Shown here piece after piece: positions 7,494 through 16,118 of a stretch of 38,626 bases of DNA (position 1 is the first letter of the stretch; the number at the start of each line of letters is the position of its first letter). Source of the stretch: Phycisphaerae bacterium (GTDB lineage: Bacteria > Planctomycetota > Phycisphaerae > Phycisphaerales > SM1A02); contig PARI01000012.1 in the NCBI GenBank assembly GCA_002711415.1, positions 63,441-102,066 of the forward strand, in the 5' to 3' direction. The notes under the pieces are model-generated. The model searched no databases. It was given only the letters and a program-made list of their open reading frames with translations, and was not told where the DNA came from. Both the position numbers and the translations under genes were made by a program.

Positions 7494-10400
7494 ATGCTCC
7501 AACGACCGATCAATCGATGCCGGGTTGGCATGGCCGGATCCTGGACAACCGTGTCATCAAGGACCTGCTGGCTCGTATCGAATCTTCCGGGACGATCCTC
7601 TCGGGCCCCAGTTGTGGCAGCAGTGCGACCGTCCTGGCCGGCTGCATTCATGCCGCCAGTGAACACCGGCCGGCCATCCTGGTCGTGGCACACCTGGACC
7701 AGGCCGATGACGCCGTCGATCAACTCCGATCATCGGGCTTCGATGCCATGCTCTTCCCGGCGCTGCAGGTGCTGCCGGGTGAGAGCTCGCTGAACCTGGA
7801 CCTGGTCTCTGATCGACTCCGGCTGGCCCGCATGCTGCACGGCCGGCATCAACCGGGGATCATCGTCGCACCAGTCGCTGCCCTGATGCAGGGCATTCCG
7901 ATCGCGGCGAAGCTGGACTCGATGACCCGTCAGATCCAGGTCGGGCACACGCTCGCGCTGGATGAGTTGTCACACTGGTTCTTCGAGGCGGGTTTCGAAC
8001 GAGTCGACTCCGTGGAGTCTCCGGGTGAGTTCGCCATTCGCGGTGGGCTCATCGACGTATTCACGCCCGGAAGCCAGTTGCCGACGAGGATCGACCTGTT
8101 CGCCGAGGTGGTCGAGAGCATTCACGAGATCGACCTGGCCACCCAGGCATCCGATCGCCGCCTTGAACACGCCGAGCTGATGGGTGCCAGCATCGAGATG
8201 CTCAGTTCCGACCAGGACATGAAGCCGATGATGGACTTCATCTCGTCCTCCAGCGTGACCATCCTTGATGACATCGTCGAGATCATCGAGCAGGCCAGGG
8301 GATACTTCGACCGGGTCGAGGATGCCGGTGGGGTCCTGGGGCCACCGGCGGTGCTCGAATCGCTGGCGATCAGGAGTCACGCGATCATCCAGTGCACGTC
8401 GGATCCGGACGACCAGGAATTTCGGTTGCCGTTCGCCCCGTTGCCGGAGATCCCCGAGAAGGCCCAGGAGGCCTTCGAGTTGTTGCGGACCATGTCCACG
8501 GACGGCGCATCGATCATTCTCGCCTGCCGCGACGAGGCGGAGTTCGATCGCATGGCCCAACTGGTCGCCGAGCATGTGCCTGAATCCAACATCGAGATCA
8601 TCCGGAGCGACCTGGCCTCCGGGTTCATCTTCCTGGAACAGGAGGGGCATCCGCTGGTCCTGGTTCCCCAGCATGAGCTGCTCCACCGGTACGCTTCAAG
8701 ACGACGCAAGGGCCTCGCATCCACTCGACGAGCCCGTGACGCGTTCCTCCAGTTCGTTCCAGGGGACTACGTCGTTCACCGTGATCACGGCATCGGTCGC
8801 TTCGTGAGCCTCGGCCCGATCCCGGGTGAGCCCGGTGACGGCACGCAGGAGTTTCTCACGCTCGAGTATGCCGGCAAGGCCCGGCTCCACGTGCCGGCAT
8901 CGAGGATCGAGTTGATCCAGAAGTACGTCGGTGCCGGCAACACCAGGCCAAAGCTTGCAACGCTCGGTGGTCGCAGGTGGAAGAAGCAGAAGGAGGAGGT
9001 CGAGGAAGCGGTCAGGGACCTGGCTTCACAGATGCTCCGGATCCAGGCGGCGCGCGAAGCGTCCCCCGGGATTCGATTTCCCGTCGACACGACCTGGCAG
9101 CGCGAGTTCGAGGCTGATTTTCCGTTCCAGGAGACCGAGGACCAGCTGCTCGCGATCGATGCGGTCAAGGAGGACATGCAGCGACGGCAGCCGATGGACC
9201 GCCTGATCTGCGGTGACGTCGGATTCGGCAAGACTGAGGTCGCCATGCGTGCGGCCTTCAAGGCCGTCGAGGCCGGTCACCAGGTCGCCCTGCTCGTGCC
9301 GACCACGGTCCTTGCGGACCAGCATGAACGATCGTTCGGACAGCGGTTCGGCCAGTACCCGTTCCGGATCGAGTGCCTGAGCAGGTTCAAGGATCAGCAG
9401 CATCAGCGCGAGGTGATCGGCGAACTCTCCGAGGGCAAGGTCGACATCCTCATCGGGACGCATCGACTGCTGTCCAAGGACGTCAGGTTCGCCGACCTCG
9501 GACTGGTCATCATCGACGAGGAACAACGATTCGGTGTCGAGCACAAGCACCGCCTCCTCCAGTTCCGGGCGACCGCCGACGTCCTGACGCTCAGTGCCAC
9601 GCCGATTCCCCGGACCCTGCACATGGCGATGCTGGGACTGAGGGACATCAGCGCCCTGGCGACACCGCCTCCGGACAGGCGTTCGATCGTCACCGAGATC
9701 ATCCAGTGGAACGACATCCGAATCAGGCGGGCGATCCAGAGGGAACTGGCTCGTGAGGGACAGGTCTTCTTCGTGCACAACCGCGTCCATGACATCCAGC
9801 GGATCGCGGACCGGTTGAAGTCACTGGTTCCTGATGCACGTATCCTCATCGGGCATGGCCAGATGCCGGCCCAGGAACTCGAGAGCGTCATGCTCTCGTT
9901 CTCTCGAAGGCAGGCGGATGTCCTGCTGTGCACGAGCATCATCGAGTCGGGGATCGACATCCCGACCGCCAACACGATCATCATCGATCAGGCCGACCTG
10001 TTCGGCTTGGCCGACCTGCACCAGCTGAGGGGACGGGTCGGTCGGCACAGGAACCGGGCCTACTGCTACCTTGTGATGCCCGAGCAGCGGCAGGTCAGCC
10101 AGGACGCGATGAAACGACTCCAGGCGGTGGAGGGTTTCTCGATGCTGGGGGCCGGGTTCAAGATCGCCCTGGCGGACCTGGAGATCCGTGGTGCGGGCAA
10201 TCTGCTCGGCTCGGAGCAGTCCGGGCACATCACCGCCGTCGGATACGAGATGTACTGCAGGCTGCTGGAGGAGGCCGTCGCCGATCTGAGCCACGATCGC
10301 AGGACCTCACCATCGGCGGTCTCGGTCGACCTCGGGGTCGGAGGGGCAATTCCCCGCGGCTACATTCGATCGGACCTGCGCAGGATGGAGGCCTACAAGC

Positions 10401-10747
10401 GCATCGCCGAAGCGACCTCCGAATCCGACCTGGATCACCTCGAGACCGATATGTCCAGCGCCTGGGGACCCATTCCGGAGAGTACGAAGCGCCTGGTTCA
10501 ACTGGGGCGACTTCGTCTGGCCGCAGCGGCGATCGATGTCCGCTCCATCGTGCTGCATGATCAGGACGTGGTCTTCAGGACATTGCAGCCGGAGCAGTTG
10601 AAGCGGCGCCTCGAGGGTGTTGGTGGCAGCGTCCGGCAGGTCGGTCAGCCCGAGGCCGACGGGCTGCAGGAGATCTTCTTCCGTCCGCCGGGTGCATGGC
10701 TGGAGGGGACATCCCTGCCCGGGCTGCTCCGTGGACAGCTCGAGTGA
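7490..10747 (+). CDS. mfd: Transcription-repair coupling factor
   Basis: A 1085-residue Mfd, the ATP-driven translocase that pushes stalled RNA polymerase off damaged DNA and recruits UvrA. Domain order is standard: UvrB-like N-terminal module (about 1-330, with 'ESPGEFAIRGGLIDVFTPG'), the RNA-polymerase interacting domain ('GDYVVHRDHGIGRFVSL', about 420-490), the RecG-like helicase with Walker A 'GDVGFGKTEVAMRA' (about 575-583) and DEEQ box 'IIDEEQRFGVEHK' (676-679), 'LSATPIPRTLHMA', 'STSIIESGIDIPTANT'-like motif V (here 'CTSIIESGIDIPTANT') and the C-terminal TRCF domain. Slightly shorter than E. coli Mfd (1148). ATG 7490 overlaps the preceding stop; the frame is open further upstream but without homology. 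Confidence 0.97.
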   Translation: MNAPTTDQSMPGWHGRILDNRVIKDLLARIESSGTILSGPSCGSSATVLAGCIHAASEHRPAILVVAHLDQADDAVDQLRSSGFDAMLFPALQVLPGESSLNLDLVSDRLRLARMLHGRHQPGIIVAPVAALMQGIPIAAKLDSMTRQIQVGHTLALDELSHWFFEAGFERVDSVESPGEFAIRGGLIDVFTPGSQLPTRIDLFAEVVESIHEIDLATQASDRRLEHAELMGASIEMLSSDQDMKPMMDFISSSSVTILDDIVEIIEQARGYFDRVEDAGGVLGPPAVLESLAIRSHAIIQCTSDPDDQEFRLPFAPLPEIPEKAQEAFELLRTMSTDGASIILACRDEAEFDRMAQLVAEHVPESNIEIIRSDLASGFIFLEQEGHPLVLVPQHELLHRYASRRRKGLASTRRARDAFLQFVPGDYVVHRDHGIGRFVSLGPIPGEPGDGTQEFLTLEYAGKARLHVPASRIELIQKYVGAGNTRPKLATLGGRRWKKQKEEVEEAVRDLASQMLRIQAAREASPGIRFPVDTTWQREFEADFPFQETEDQLLAIDAVKEDMQRRQPMDRLICGDVGFGKTEVAMRAAFKAVEAGHQVALLVPTTVLADQHERSFGQRFGQYPFRIECLSRFKDQQHQREVIGELSEGKVDILIGTHRLLSKDVRFADLGLVIIDEEQRFGVEHKHRLLQFRATADVLTLSATPIPRTLHMAMLGLRDISALATPPPDRRSIVTEIIQWNDIRIRRAIQRELAREGQVFFVHNRVHDIQRIADRLKSLVPDARILIGHGQMPAQELESVMLSFSRRQADVLLCTSIIESGIDIPTANTIIIDQADLFGLADLHQLRGRVGRHRNRAYCYLVMPEQRQVSQDAMKRLQAVEGFSMLGAGFKIALADLEIRGAGNLLGSEQSGHITAVGYEMYCRLLEEAVADLSHDRRTSPSAVSVDLGVGGAIPRGYIRSDLRRMEAYKRIAEATSESDLDHLETDMSSAWGPIPESTKRLVQLGRLRLAAAAIDVRSIVLHDQDVVFRTLQPEQLKRRLEGVGGSVRQVGQPEADGLQEIFFRPPGAWLEGTSLPGLLRGQLE

Positions 10748-10809
10748 ACGGTGGGGGATCCCGGACCGTTTGATGTATGATCTGGGCGCACATCACGGAG
10801 GATTCGCAC

Positions 10810-11451
10810 TTGAAACGCTACATCGTCGAATTGATCGGTACCTTCTTCCTCGTTTTCACGATCGCCCGCGTCAGTACGTCGGCGGACCTGGCGATGATCG
10901 CACCATTGGCCATCGGTGGCGTACTCGCAGCGATGATCTACGCCCTCGGGCCCGTCTCCGGGGCGCACTTCAATCCCGCCGTCACGCTCGCGATGGTGCT
11001 GAGGAAGGCGATGCCGGCTGCCGATGTCCTTCCCTACATCATCTTCCAGTTGATCGGTGCCTTCGCGGCGGTTTTCGTCGCCGGCATGACCATCGACACC
11101 GAGTCGATCAAGGCCCTTGAGACCTCGACCGCGTGGATCGTGATCGGCGAGTTCTGCTTCACCTTCGCACTGGTGCTGGTGATCCTGCAGGTCGCCACGA
11201 GCAAGGCGGCCCAGGGCAACAGCTACTTCGGGATCGCCATCGGCCTCACGGTCGCAGCCGGTGCGTGGGCCGTCGGTCCGCTGTCAGGGGCTGCGTTCAA
11301 CCCTGCGGTCGTGCTGGGCATGTCGGCACTGGGCGCATTCGGCTGGGGTGGGCTCTGGCTCTGGCTGGTGATGCAGTTTGCCGGAGCGATCGCGGCCTTC
11401 CTGGTCTTCTCGGTCATCGAGGGCTGCTGCAGCGATACTGGCGATCAGTGA
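10810..11451 (+). CDS. Aquaporin/MIP-family channel, variant second NPA region
   Basis: A 213-residue six-helix channel. It begins 'KRYIVELIGTFFLVFTI', the standard MIP first helix. Both half-helix motifs are present: 'GAHFNPAVTLAM' and 'GAAFNPAVVLGM'. In classical aquaporins the second motif is NPAR, its Arg forming the aromatic/arginine selectivity filter; here that position is Val, and the helix-5 His is also missing ('GLTVAAGAWAVGPLSG'). The pore may therefore be wider or select differently. I chose TTG 10810 because a GGAGG lies 8 bases upstream and translation from it gives the family N-terminus; ATG 10777 adds 11 residues and has no ribosome-binding site. Confidence 0.85.
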   Translation: MKRYIVELIGTFFLVFTIARVSTSADLAMIAPLAIGGVLAAMIYALGPVSGAHFNPAVTLAMVLRKAMPAADVLPYIIFQLIGAFAAVFVAGMTIDTESIKALETSTAWIVIGEFCFTFALVLVILQVATSKAAQGNSYFGIAIGLTVAAGAWAVGPLSGAAFNPAVVLGMSALGAFGWGGLWLWLVMQFAGAIAAFLVFSVIEGCCSDTGDQ

Positions 11452-11452
11452 G

Positions 11453-11845
11453 TCAGGCCGAGGCGGTGGTCTTCTCGGCTGGAACCCGTGCATCTTCGGA
11501 GAAGTTCAACTCGAGATACTTCGCGACGTAGTCGAGGATGCTCGAGGCCTCGGGGATGCTTGGATTGCTGGTCGGGCCCATCGGCTCGAACGTCATTCCG
11601 CGGAATCGGGCGACGGCATCCTCGAGCGAGAGTCCGTGCTGCAGGCAGAGGCTGAAGGCCCGGCAGAATCCCTGGATCAGCCCGGACAGCGTGGAGCCCT
11701 CCTTGCTCATCTTGATGAAGATCTCACCAGGCTGGCCCGTGTGGAACAACCCGACGGTGAGATAGCCCTCGTACGACCCGATTGAAAACTTGTGGGTGAC
11801 GGATTCGCGGGTCTCCGGCATCACCAGGCGCTGATCTGGGGTCAT
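11453..11845 (-). CDS. Stand-alone NrdJb-like (TSCPD-domain) protein
   Basis: A 130-residue protein matching the C-terminal part of class II, adenosylcobalamin-dependent ribonucleotide reductase. Recognisable segments are 'THKFSIGSYEGYLTVGLF', 'PGEIFIKMSKEGSTLSGL', 'AFSLCLQHGLSLED' and 'RFRGMTFEPMGPTSNP', followed by 'SSILDYVAKYLEL', all in family order. In some bacteria (for example Pseudomonas) this part is a separate gene, nrdJb, beside nrdJa. No catalytic nrdJa lies in the window. It could assist a reductase encoded elsewhere or have another role. Its stop faces that of the aquaporin gene one base away; upstream is rplI, 112 bp distant, in the same direction. Confidence 0.8.
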   Translation of the reverse strand: MTPDQRLVMPETRESVTHKFSIGSYEGYLTVGLFHTGQPGEIFIKMSKEGSTLSGLIQGFCRAFSLCLQHGLSLEDAVARFRGMTFEPMGPTSNPSIPEASSILDYVAKYLELNFSEDARVPAEKTTASA

Positions 11846-11957
11846 TGAGCGGCTCCCTCATCTGATCTGAACAACAAGCGGACGTCCCGTGCCTGTTCTG
11901 TATCGGTCAGGCCGAGTGTCTTGAGTTGAAAATACGAGAACCAGTGGAAAACCGGAT

Positions 11958-12581
11958 TCAGGCTTCGCTTGCAGCGGTCTCGGAGGGGTCCTCGGTGGAC
12001 TCGGCCTGGTCGGCGTCGTCCGCGGAGTCGGCCTGCTCGGACTTCTCCGCCTTGGGCTGCTTGATGATCAGTTCGCCCTCGTTGTCGAATTCCATCTCCT
12101 CGCGCTCGTCTTCGAGAGAGCGGTCCGGGATGACGCTGACGTTGATCTCGACCCGCTGTTCCTTGCTGAACTGGATCGGGACCGTGTACTCGCCGACCCT
12201 TCGGAAGGGCTGGTGGAGCCTGACCGCTCGAGCGTCGACTCCGAAACCGTTCTCGATCAACGCGTCGGAGATGTCCCGCTGGGTGATCGATCCGTACAGC
12301 GCACCCTGGTCGTTGCATGCTCGCTGGAGTGACAAGGTCACGTCCTGCATGCGATCGATCAGGTCGTTTCGCTGGGAATGCAGTTCCTGAAGCTGCAGTT
12401 CCGCGGCCTGCCTGGCTTCCTTCAGGGAGTCGATCTTCTCCTGGGTGGGAAACTCCGCGTACCCATGGGGCAGCAGGTAGTTCCGGGCGTACCCCGGCTT
12501 CACCTTGACGATGTCGCCGACAATGCCCAGGGACTCGATGGTCTCCAGGAGAAGCAGTTCGATGTTCTTGGTGTTACGCAT
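11958..12581 (-). CDS. rplI: Large ribosomal subunit protein bL9
   Basis: A 207-residue bL9. The N-terminal RNA-binding domain is clear: 'IELLLLETIESLGIVGDIVKV' and 'GYARNYLLPHGYA', followed by a long central helix (about 50-80) and the C-terminal domain with 'LYGSITQRDISDALIENGFGVDARAVRL' features (parts: 'GALYGSITQRDISDALI'). Usual bL9 is about 150 residues; the extra ~50 C-terminal residues are rich in Glu, Asp, Ser and Ala and probably disordered. A GGAGG lies 8 bases before ATG 12581. It is the last gene of the glmU-to-rplI run. The bS18 gene usually found between ssb and rplI is absent; the 155-bp gap is too short for it. Confidence 0.95.
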   Translation of the reverse strand: MRNTKNIELLLLETIESLGIVGDIVKVKPGYARNYLLPHGYAEFPTQEKIDSLKEARQAAELQLQELHSQRNDLIDRMQDVTLSLQRACNDQGALYGSITQRDISDALIENGFGVDARAVRLHQPFRRVGEYTVPIQFSKEQRVEINVSVIPDRSLEDEREEMEFDNEGELIIKQPKAEKSEQADSADDADQAESTEDPSETAASEA

Positions 12582-12736
12582 GGTCGTTGTCCTCCGCGTG
12601 GCGGGTTAGGAGCCTGGACCGGTCGGTCATGGCCCCAGCGAATGGGAAAGATTGTGAACGAGGCATTCTCCCAGAAGTCCCGCTTCAGTCAAGCAGGACC
12701 CCGGCGAACCCTCGTGGCGCTGTGGTCAGGAGGGGG

Positions 12737-13171
12737 TCAGAACGGGATGTCGTCGTCGCCCTGTGGCTGGTGATCCGCGGTCTGGGCTCCACCTGTGGCG
12801 GCCCCGGAATAGGAGGCCGAGGACGTCGAGTGGTTGTTGCCCTTGGAGTCGATGAACTGGAAGCCCTCGACGACCACCTTCAGCTTCGACCTGTTGTTGC
12901 CGTCATTGTCCTTCCATGAGTCGAGCTTGAGTCGACCTTCGACGAACACCGGTCGTCCCTTGGAGAGGTACTGGTTGAGAATCTCGGCCGTCCGTCCCCA
13001 GGCCTCGCAGTCCACGAAGGTGGTCTCCTCGCGGTTCTCGCCATCCCGGCTCTTGAATCGCCGGTTCACCGCCAAGCCCATGTTGGCAACGACCTGGTTG
13101 CCCGGGGTTTGACGCAACTCGACATCACGTGTGAGGTTGCCCATCAACTGAACCTTGTTGTAATTGGCCAT
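12737..13171 (-). CDS. ssb: Single-stranded DNA-binding protein
   Basis: A 144-residue SSB. The OB fold spans about residues 1-105 ('NKVQLMGNLTRDVELRQTP', 'TTFVDCEAWGRTAEILNQYL', 'RPVFVEGRLKLDSW'). A Gly/Ser/Ala/Gln-rich linker leads to the acidic tip 'DDDIPF', the conserved docking peptide for replication and repair partners. An AAGGAG ribosome-binding site sits about 7 bases before ATG 13171. It lies between rpsF and rplI, the conserved bacterial order (rpsF-ssb-rpsR-rplI), but without rpsR. Confidence 0.97.
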   Translation of the reverse strand: MANYNKVQLMGNLTRDVELRQTPGNQVVANMGLAVNRRFKSRDGENREETTFVDCEAWGRTAEILNQYLSKGRPVFVEGRLKLDSWKDNDGNNRSKLKVVVEGFQFIDSKGNNHSTSSASYSGAATGGAQTADHQPQGDDDIPF

Positions 13172-13261
13172 GCTTCGCTCCTTCGGTTGCGCTTGGCTGT
13201 TCGTTGCCTGATTCTAGATCCAACATGCACCACCGGCAATCATGCTGCCCAAGTGCTGGCT

Positions 13262-13786
13262 TCACTGGTCGGTCGAGGTGGATTCGTCTGCACCCTCGGC
13301 CTTGGTCTCCGTGGCGACCTCGACCGGAGCCTCTTCGGTAACCGCCGCTGGCGTCTTGGTTTCCGCCTCGCTGCGACTGATGCTGCTGGAGCTGCCCTCG
13401 ACGCCGCTCTCGAGCTGTTCGGTCCGGAGCTTGATCTCGTCCGAGAGCTCCGCCTGGGCGTCCGCAGCCTCGATCTCCTCGGGCTTGACGTGATCGGCCC
13501 TTGTGACCATCGCCCGAAGCAGTTGCTCCGAGAGGTTGCAGTCACGCTCGATGTTGGGCATCTGCGTGGCGCGGGCCTTGAAGTACGTCAGGAAGTAGAT
13601 GCCGCGCTTGTTGCCCTTGATCTCGTAGGCAAGCCTGCGTTCGTCCCACTTCTTGAGGCTCAGCAGTTCGCCCTCGGCACGGTTGATGATGTCCTTGACA
13701 TGATCAACGGCGGCCTGGAGGTCCGAGTTGGCTGATTGTGGAAAGAGGAAAAGTCCTTCGTACGTATTGGTTCTAACTTCTGTCAT
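13262..13786 (-). CDS. rpsF: Small ribosomal subunit protein bS6
   Basis: A 174-residue bS6. The ferredoxin-like core covers about residues 1-100: 'NTYEGLFLF', 'LSLKKWDERRLAYEIKGNKRG' (partly quoted as 'LKKWDERRLAYEIKGNKRG') and 'YFLTYFKA', with 'LSEQLLRAMV' near its end. The remaining ~70 residues form an acidic Ser/Thr/Glu/Ala-rich tail not found in the standard ~100-130 residue protein and probably disordered. I chose ATG 13786 ('MTEVRTNTYEG') as the family N-terminus; the frame is open 39 bases further, to 13825. bS6 normally pairs with bS18 in the 30S platform, but no rpsR is present in this cluster. Confidence 0.93.
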   Translation of the reverse strand: MTEVRTNTYEGLFLFPQSANSDLQAAVDHVKDIINRAEGELLSLKKWDERRLAYEIKGNKRGIYFLTYFKARATQMPNIERDCNLSEQLLRAMVTRADHVKPEEIEAADAQAELSDEIKLRTEQLESGVEGSSSSISRSEAETKTPAAVTEEAPVEVATETKAEGADESTSTDQ

Positions 13787-13817
13787 CGTGTCTCTCGTTT
13801 CTGTGATTCGCCCGTGT

Positions 13818-14399
13818 TCAGGCACTGTTCTTCCTGTTGAACTTGTTCATGGTCTCGATCGATCCCTCCCTGACCCAGCAGGCGGCTGCCTTGACTGCGT
13901 CCTCGAGTGCGGGTTCGATCTGTTCCTGTTGCTGTTCGGTGAATCTCCCAAGCACGTAGTCGGCCTGGGGGATGCGTCCCGGAGCGTCCACCCCGATCCT
14001 GCACCGAGTGTATCCATCATCTCCAAGGGCCTGCTCGATGTCCGAAAGCCCGTTGTGGCCTCCGGCGGAGCCCTCGGTCCTGATCCTGATCATCCCGCAC
14101 GACAGCGCGATGTCATCAACGATCACCAGGAGATCCCTGGCTGGATCGAGCTTGAAGAATCTCACCGCCTCCGCGATCGATGCGCCCGACCTGTTCATGA
14201 ACGTGGTCGGTTTCAGCAGCAGGGTGCGCTGGTCATCGATCATCGCATCAACCGTCAGTCCGCCGAAACGCGCCCGGGACGGGCATCCGGGCGGATCCGC
14301 CCAACGCCTGGCGATCCTGTCAATGACATCGAAGCCGACGTTGTGGCGTGTCCGCTGGTATTCCTGCCCTGGATTTCCGAGTCCTGCGATCAGCTTCAT
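13818..14399 (-). CDS. pth: Peptidyl-tRNA hydrolase
   Basis: A 193-residue Pth, which releases peptides from prematurely dissociated peptidyl-tRNA. Active-site residues are present: Asn in 'GLGNPGQEY', the catalytic His in 'TRHNVGFDVID', 'KPTTFMNRSG' with its Asn, Asp in 'VIVDDIALSCG', and the GGHNG loop 'GSAGGHNGLSDI'. Length is normal. It follows rplY after 6 bp and precedes rpsF, as in the conserved prs-ctc-pth arrangement known from Bacillus and others. Confidence 0.97.
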   Translation of the reverse strand: MKLIAGLGNPGQEYQRTRHNVGFDVIDRIARRWADPPGCPSRARFGGLTVDAMIDDQRTLLLKPTTFMNRSGASIAEAVRFFKLDPARDLLVIVDDIALSCGMIRIRTEGSAGGHNGLSDIEQALGDDGYTRCRIGVDAPGRIPQADYVLGRFTEQQQEQIEPALEDAVKAAACWVREGSIETMNKFNRKNSA

Positions 14400-14405
14400 G
14401 TCAGT

Positions 14406-15074
14406 TCAATCCGATGAGGACTCCTCGCCGCCACCATCGCCGTCGGCCTTGGCATCCGATTCGCCGATGACCTCCGGTGACGAGTCGCCTTCGATCTCCG
14501 CGGCCTCCTGGTCGAGATCCTCTTCCTGGACGAACTGGATCCTGGCGACGGAGGTCTCGGGCTCGGTCAGTGCCTCGACTCCGTCGGGCAGGGTCAGTTC
14601 GCCCACGTTGTAGGACTCGAGCATGTTGCCCAGGTCGACCTTGATCTCCTCGGGGATATCACGGACCTTGCAGCGGACCTCGAGCTCGTTCATGTCGAAG
14701 ACAAGGATGTTGCCCGGTTTCTTGGACGCCTCGGGGGAGCCGCTGAAGTTCAACTGCACGTTGACCGTGACTTCCTCGTCCAGGTTGACCCTGGTCAGGT
14801 CCAGATGGATCACGTTGTCTCCGAGATAGCCGAACTGCAGGTCCTTGACCAGGCAGGTCTCGACCGAGCCGCCATCGACATCGATGTTGATCACGTGTGA
14901 TCCCATGTGCAACTGGGTGAGCGTCTCCTTCTCATCCATCTCGATCGCCATGGGGTCCTTGCCGTGACCGTAGATCACTGCAGGGATGCGTCCGGCCTGG
15001 CGGAGTCGACGCGCATACCGGGTGCCGACCTGCTGTCGCTGGTTGGCCGCGATTGTCGGGGTTTCATGTGACAT
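14406..15074 (-). CDS. rplY: Large ribosomal subunit protein bL25 (general stress protein Ctc form)
   Basis: A 222-residue, two-domain bL25 of the Ctc type. The N-terminal 5S rRNA-binding domain contains 'GTRYARRLRQAGRIPAVIYG' and 'LVKDLQFGYLGDNVIHLDL'; the C-terminal beta-rich domain shows 'FDMNELEVRCKVRDIPEEI' and 'VGELTLPDGVEAL'. The final ~35 residues are an acidic Gly/Ser/Asp/Glu tail. GGAGAAG is 9 bases before ATG 15074. bL25 and bS6 and bL9 in this cluster all carry acidic C-terminal extensions, which is an unusual shared feature. Confidence 0.95.
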   Translation of the reverse strand: MSHETPTIAANQRQQVGTRYARRLRQAGRIPAVIYGHGKDPMAIEMDEKETLTQLHMGSHVINIDVDGGSVETCLVKDLQFGYLGDNVIHLDLTRVNLDEEVTVNVQLNFSGSPEASKKPGNILVFDMNELEVRCKVRDIPEEIKVDLGNMLESYNVGELTLPDGVEALTEPETSVARIQFVQEEDLDQEAAEIEGDSSPEVIGESDAKADGDGGGEESSSD

Positions 15075-15134
15075 TGATTACTTCTCCTAGTCTCGTGGCT
15101 GAATGCCGTTCGTGGCTGTTGCTGTCAAGTACCG

Positions 15135-16118
15135 TCATCGCTTGGTTCCGCCAGCCCTGCGGAACAGTGCGGATATGGACATGTCGTGGTGAATTCGATG
15201 CACTGCTTCTGCAAGCAGCTGTGAGATCGGCAGTGAGATGATCCGCTTCTTGAGCGGGTCGAACCGGTTGCCGTCCGGGATGCTGTTGGTGACGATGATC
15301 TTGCTGATCGGGCTGTCGGCGAGCCTCTGCATCGCCAGGCCAACCATGACCGGATGGGTGCAGGCGGCCATGACATCGGTCGCGCCATGCTCGATGACCA
15401 GGTTCGCCGCCGAGCAGATCGTGCCAGCGGTCGAGATCATGTCGTCGAACATCAGCACGGTCCGGCCATCGACCTCGCCGATGAGGTTGTTCATCACGAT
15501 GTCGTCGCCCGAGCGTCGCCGCTTGTCGATGATCGCCAGTTCGCAGTCCAGCAGGTCGGCGTACATGTTGGCGACCTTGACATTGCCCACGTCGGGACTG
15601 ACCACGGTGCAGTCGCCCAGTTCTTTCCGGATCCCCTTGAAGTAGTCCAGCAGGACCGGTGCCGCCGTGAGGTGGTCGACGGGGATGTCGAAGAATCCCT
15701 GGATCTGGGCTGCGTGAAGATCCATGCAGATGACCCGGTCGGCGCCCGCGGAGGCGATCAGGTTCGCCACCAGCTTTGCGGTGATCGGGACACGTCCCTC
15801 GTCCTTGCGATCCTGCCGTGCATAGCCGAAGTAGGGGATGACGGCGGTGATCCTCTTGGCCGAGGCACGCCTGAGACAGTCGATGTAGATCAGCAGCTCG
15901 GCCAGGTTGTCGTTGACCGGCATGCACGTCGACTGGACGACGAAGCAGTCCCTGCCCCTGACGTCCTCGTTCAGCTTCACGAAGACCTCCCCATCGGGGA
16001 AGTGCGAGACGTCACCCTGTCCGAGCGGAAGCTCCAGGTGATCGCACATGTCCAAGGCAAGCTCGCTGCCGGAGGTGCCGGCGAAGATCTTCAGGTTGTC
16101 TCTGTCGATTGCGGTCAT
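15135..16118 (-). CDS. prs: Ribose-phosphate pyrophosphokinase
   Basis: A 327-residue PRPP synthetase, making PRPP from ribose 5-phosphate and ATP for nucleotide, His and Trp synthesis. Signatures: 'FAGTSGSELALDMCDHLELPLG' type N-terminus (quoted part: 'IFAGTSGSELALDMCDHL'), 'FPDGEVFVKLNEDVRGRD', 'VIPYFGYARQDRKD' (ATP site), 'VICMDLHAAQIQGFFDIPVD', 'DVGNVKVANMYADLL' and the ribose phosphate loop 'MFDDMISTAGTI'. The start ATG 16118 overlaps the glmU stop (16115-16118), implying translational coupling, as in the Bacillus glmU-prs pair. Confidence 0.97.
   Translation of the reverse strand: MTAIDRDNLKIFAGTSGSELALDMCDHLELPLGQGDVSHFPDGEVFVKLNEDVRGRDCFVVQSTCMPVNDNLAELLIYIDCLRRASAKRITAVIPYFGYARQDRKDEGRVPITAKLVANLIASAGADRVICMDLHAAQIQGFFDIPVDHLTAAPVLLDYFKGIRKELGDCTVVSPDVGNVKVANMYADLLDCELAIIDKRRRSGDDIVMNNLIGEVDGRTVLMFDDMISTAGTICSAANLVIEHGATDVMAACTHPVMVGLAMQRLADSPISKIIVTNSIPDGNRFDPLKKRIISLPISQLLAEAVHRIHHDMSISALFRRAGGTKR

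Noticed and set aside
10748-10769. Hairpin ACGGT...ACCGT after mfd as a terminator
   Set aside because: Only five outer pairs form cleanly and the inner GGG/CCC leaves a two-base loop; the T-run is only three bases. Too weak to call.
11925-11957. Possible terminator after rplI (GAATCC/GGTTC with a short T-rich tail)
   Set aside because: Five pairs including a wobble and a 12-base loop; not convincing as an intrinsic terminator.
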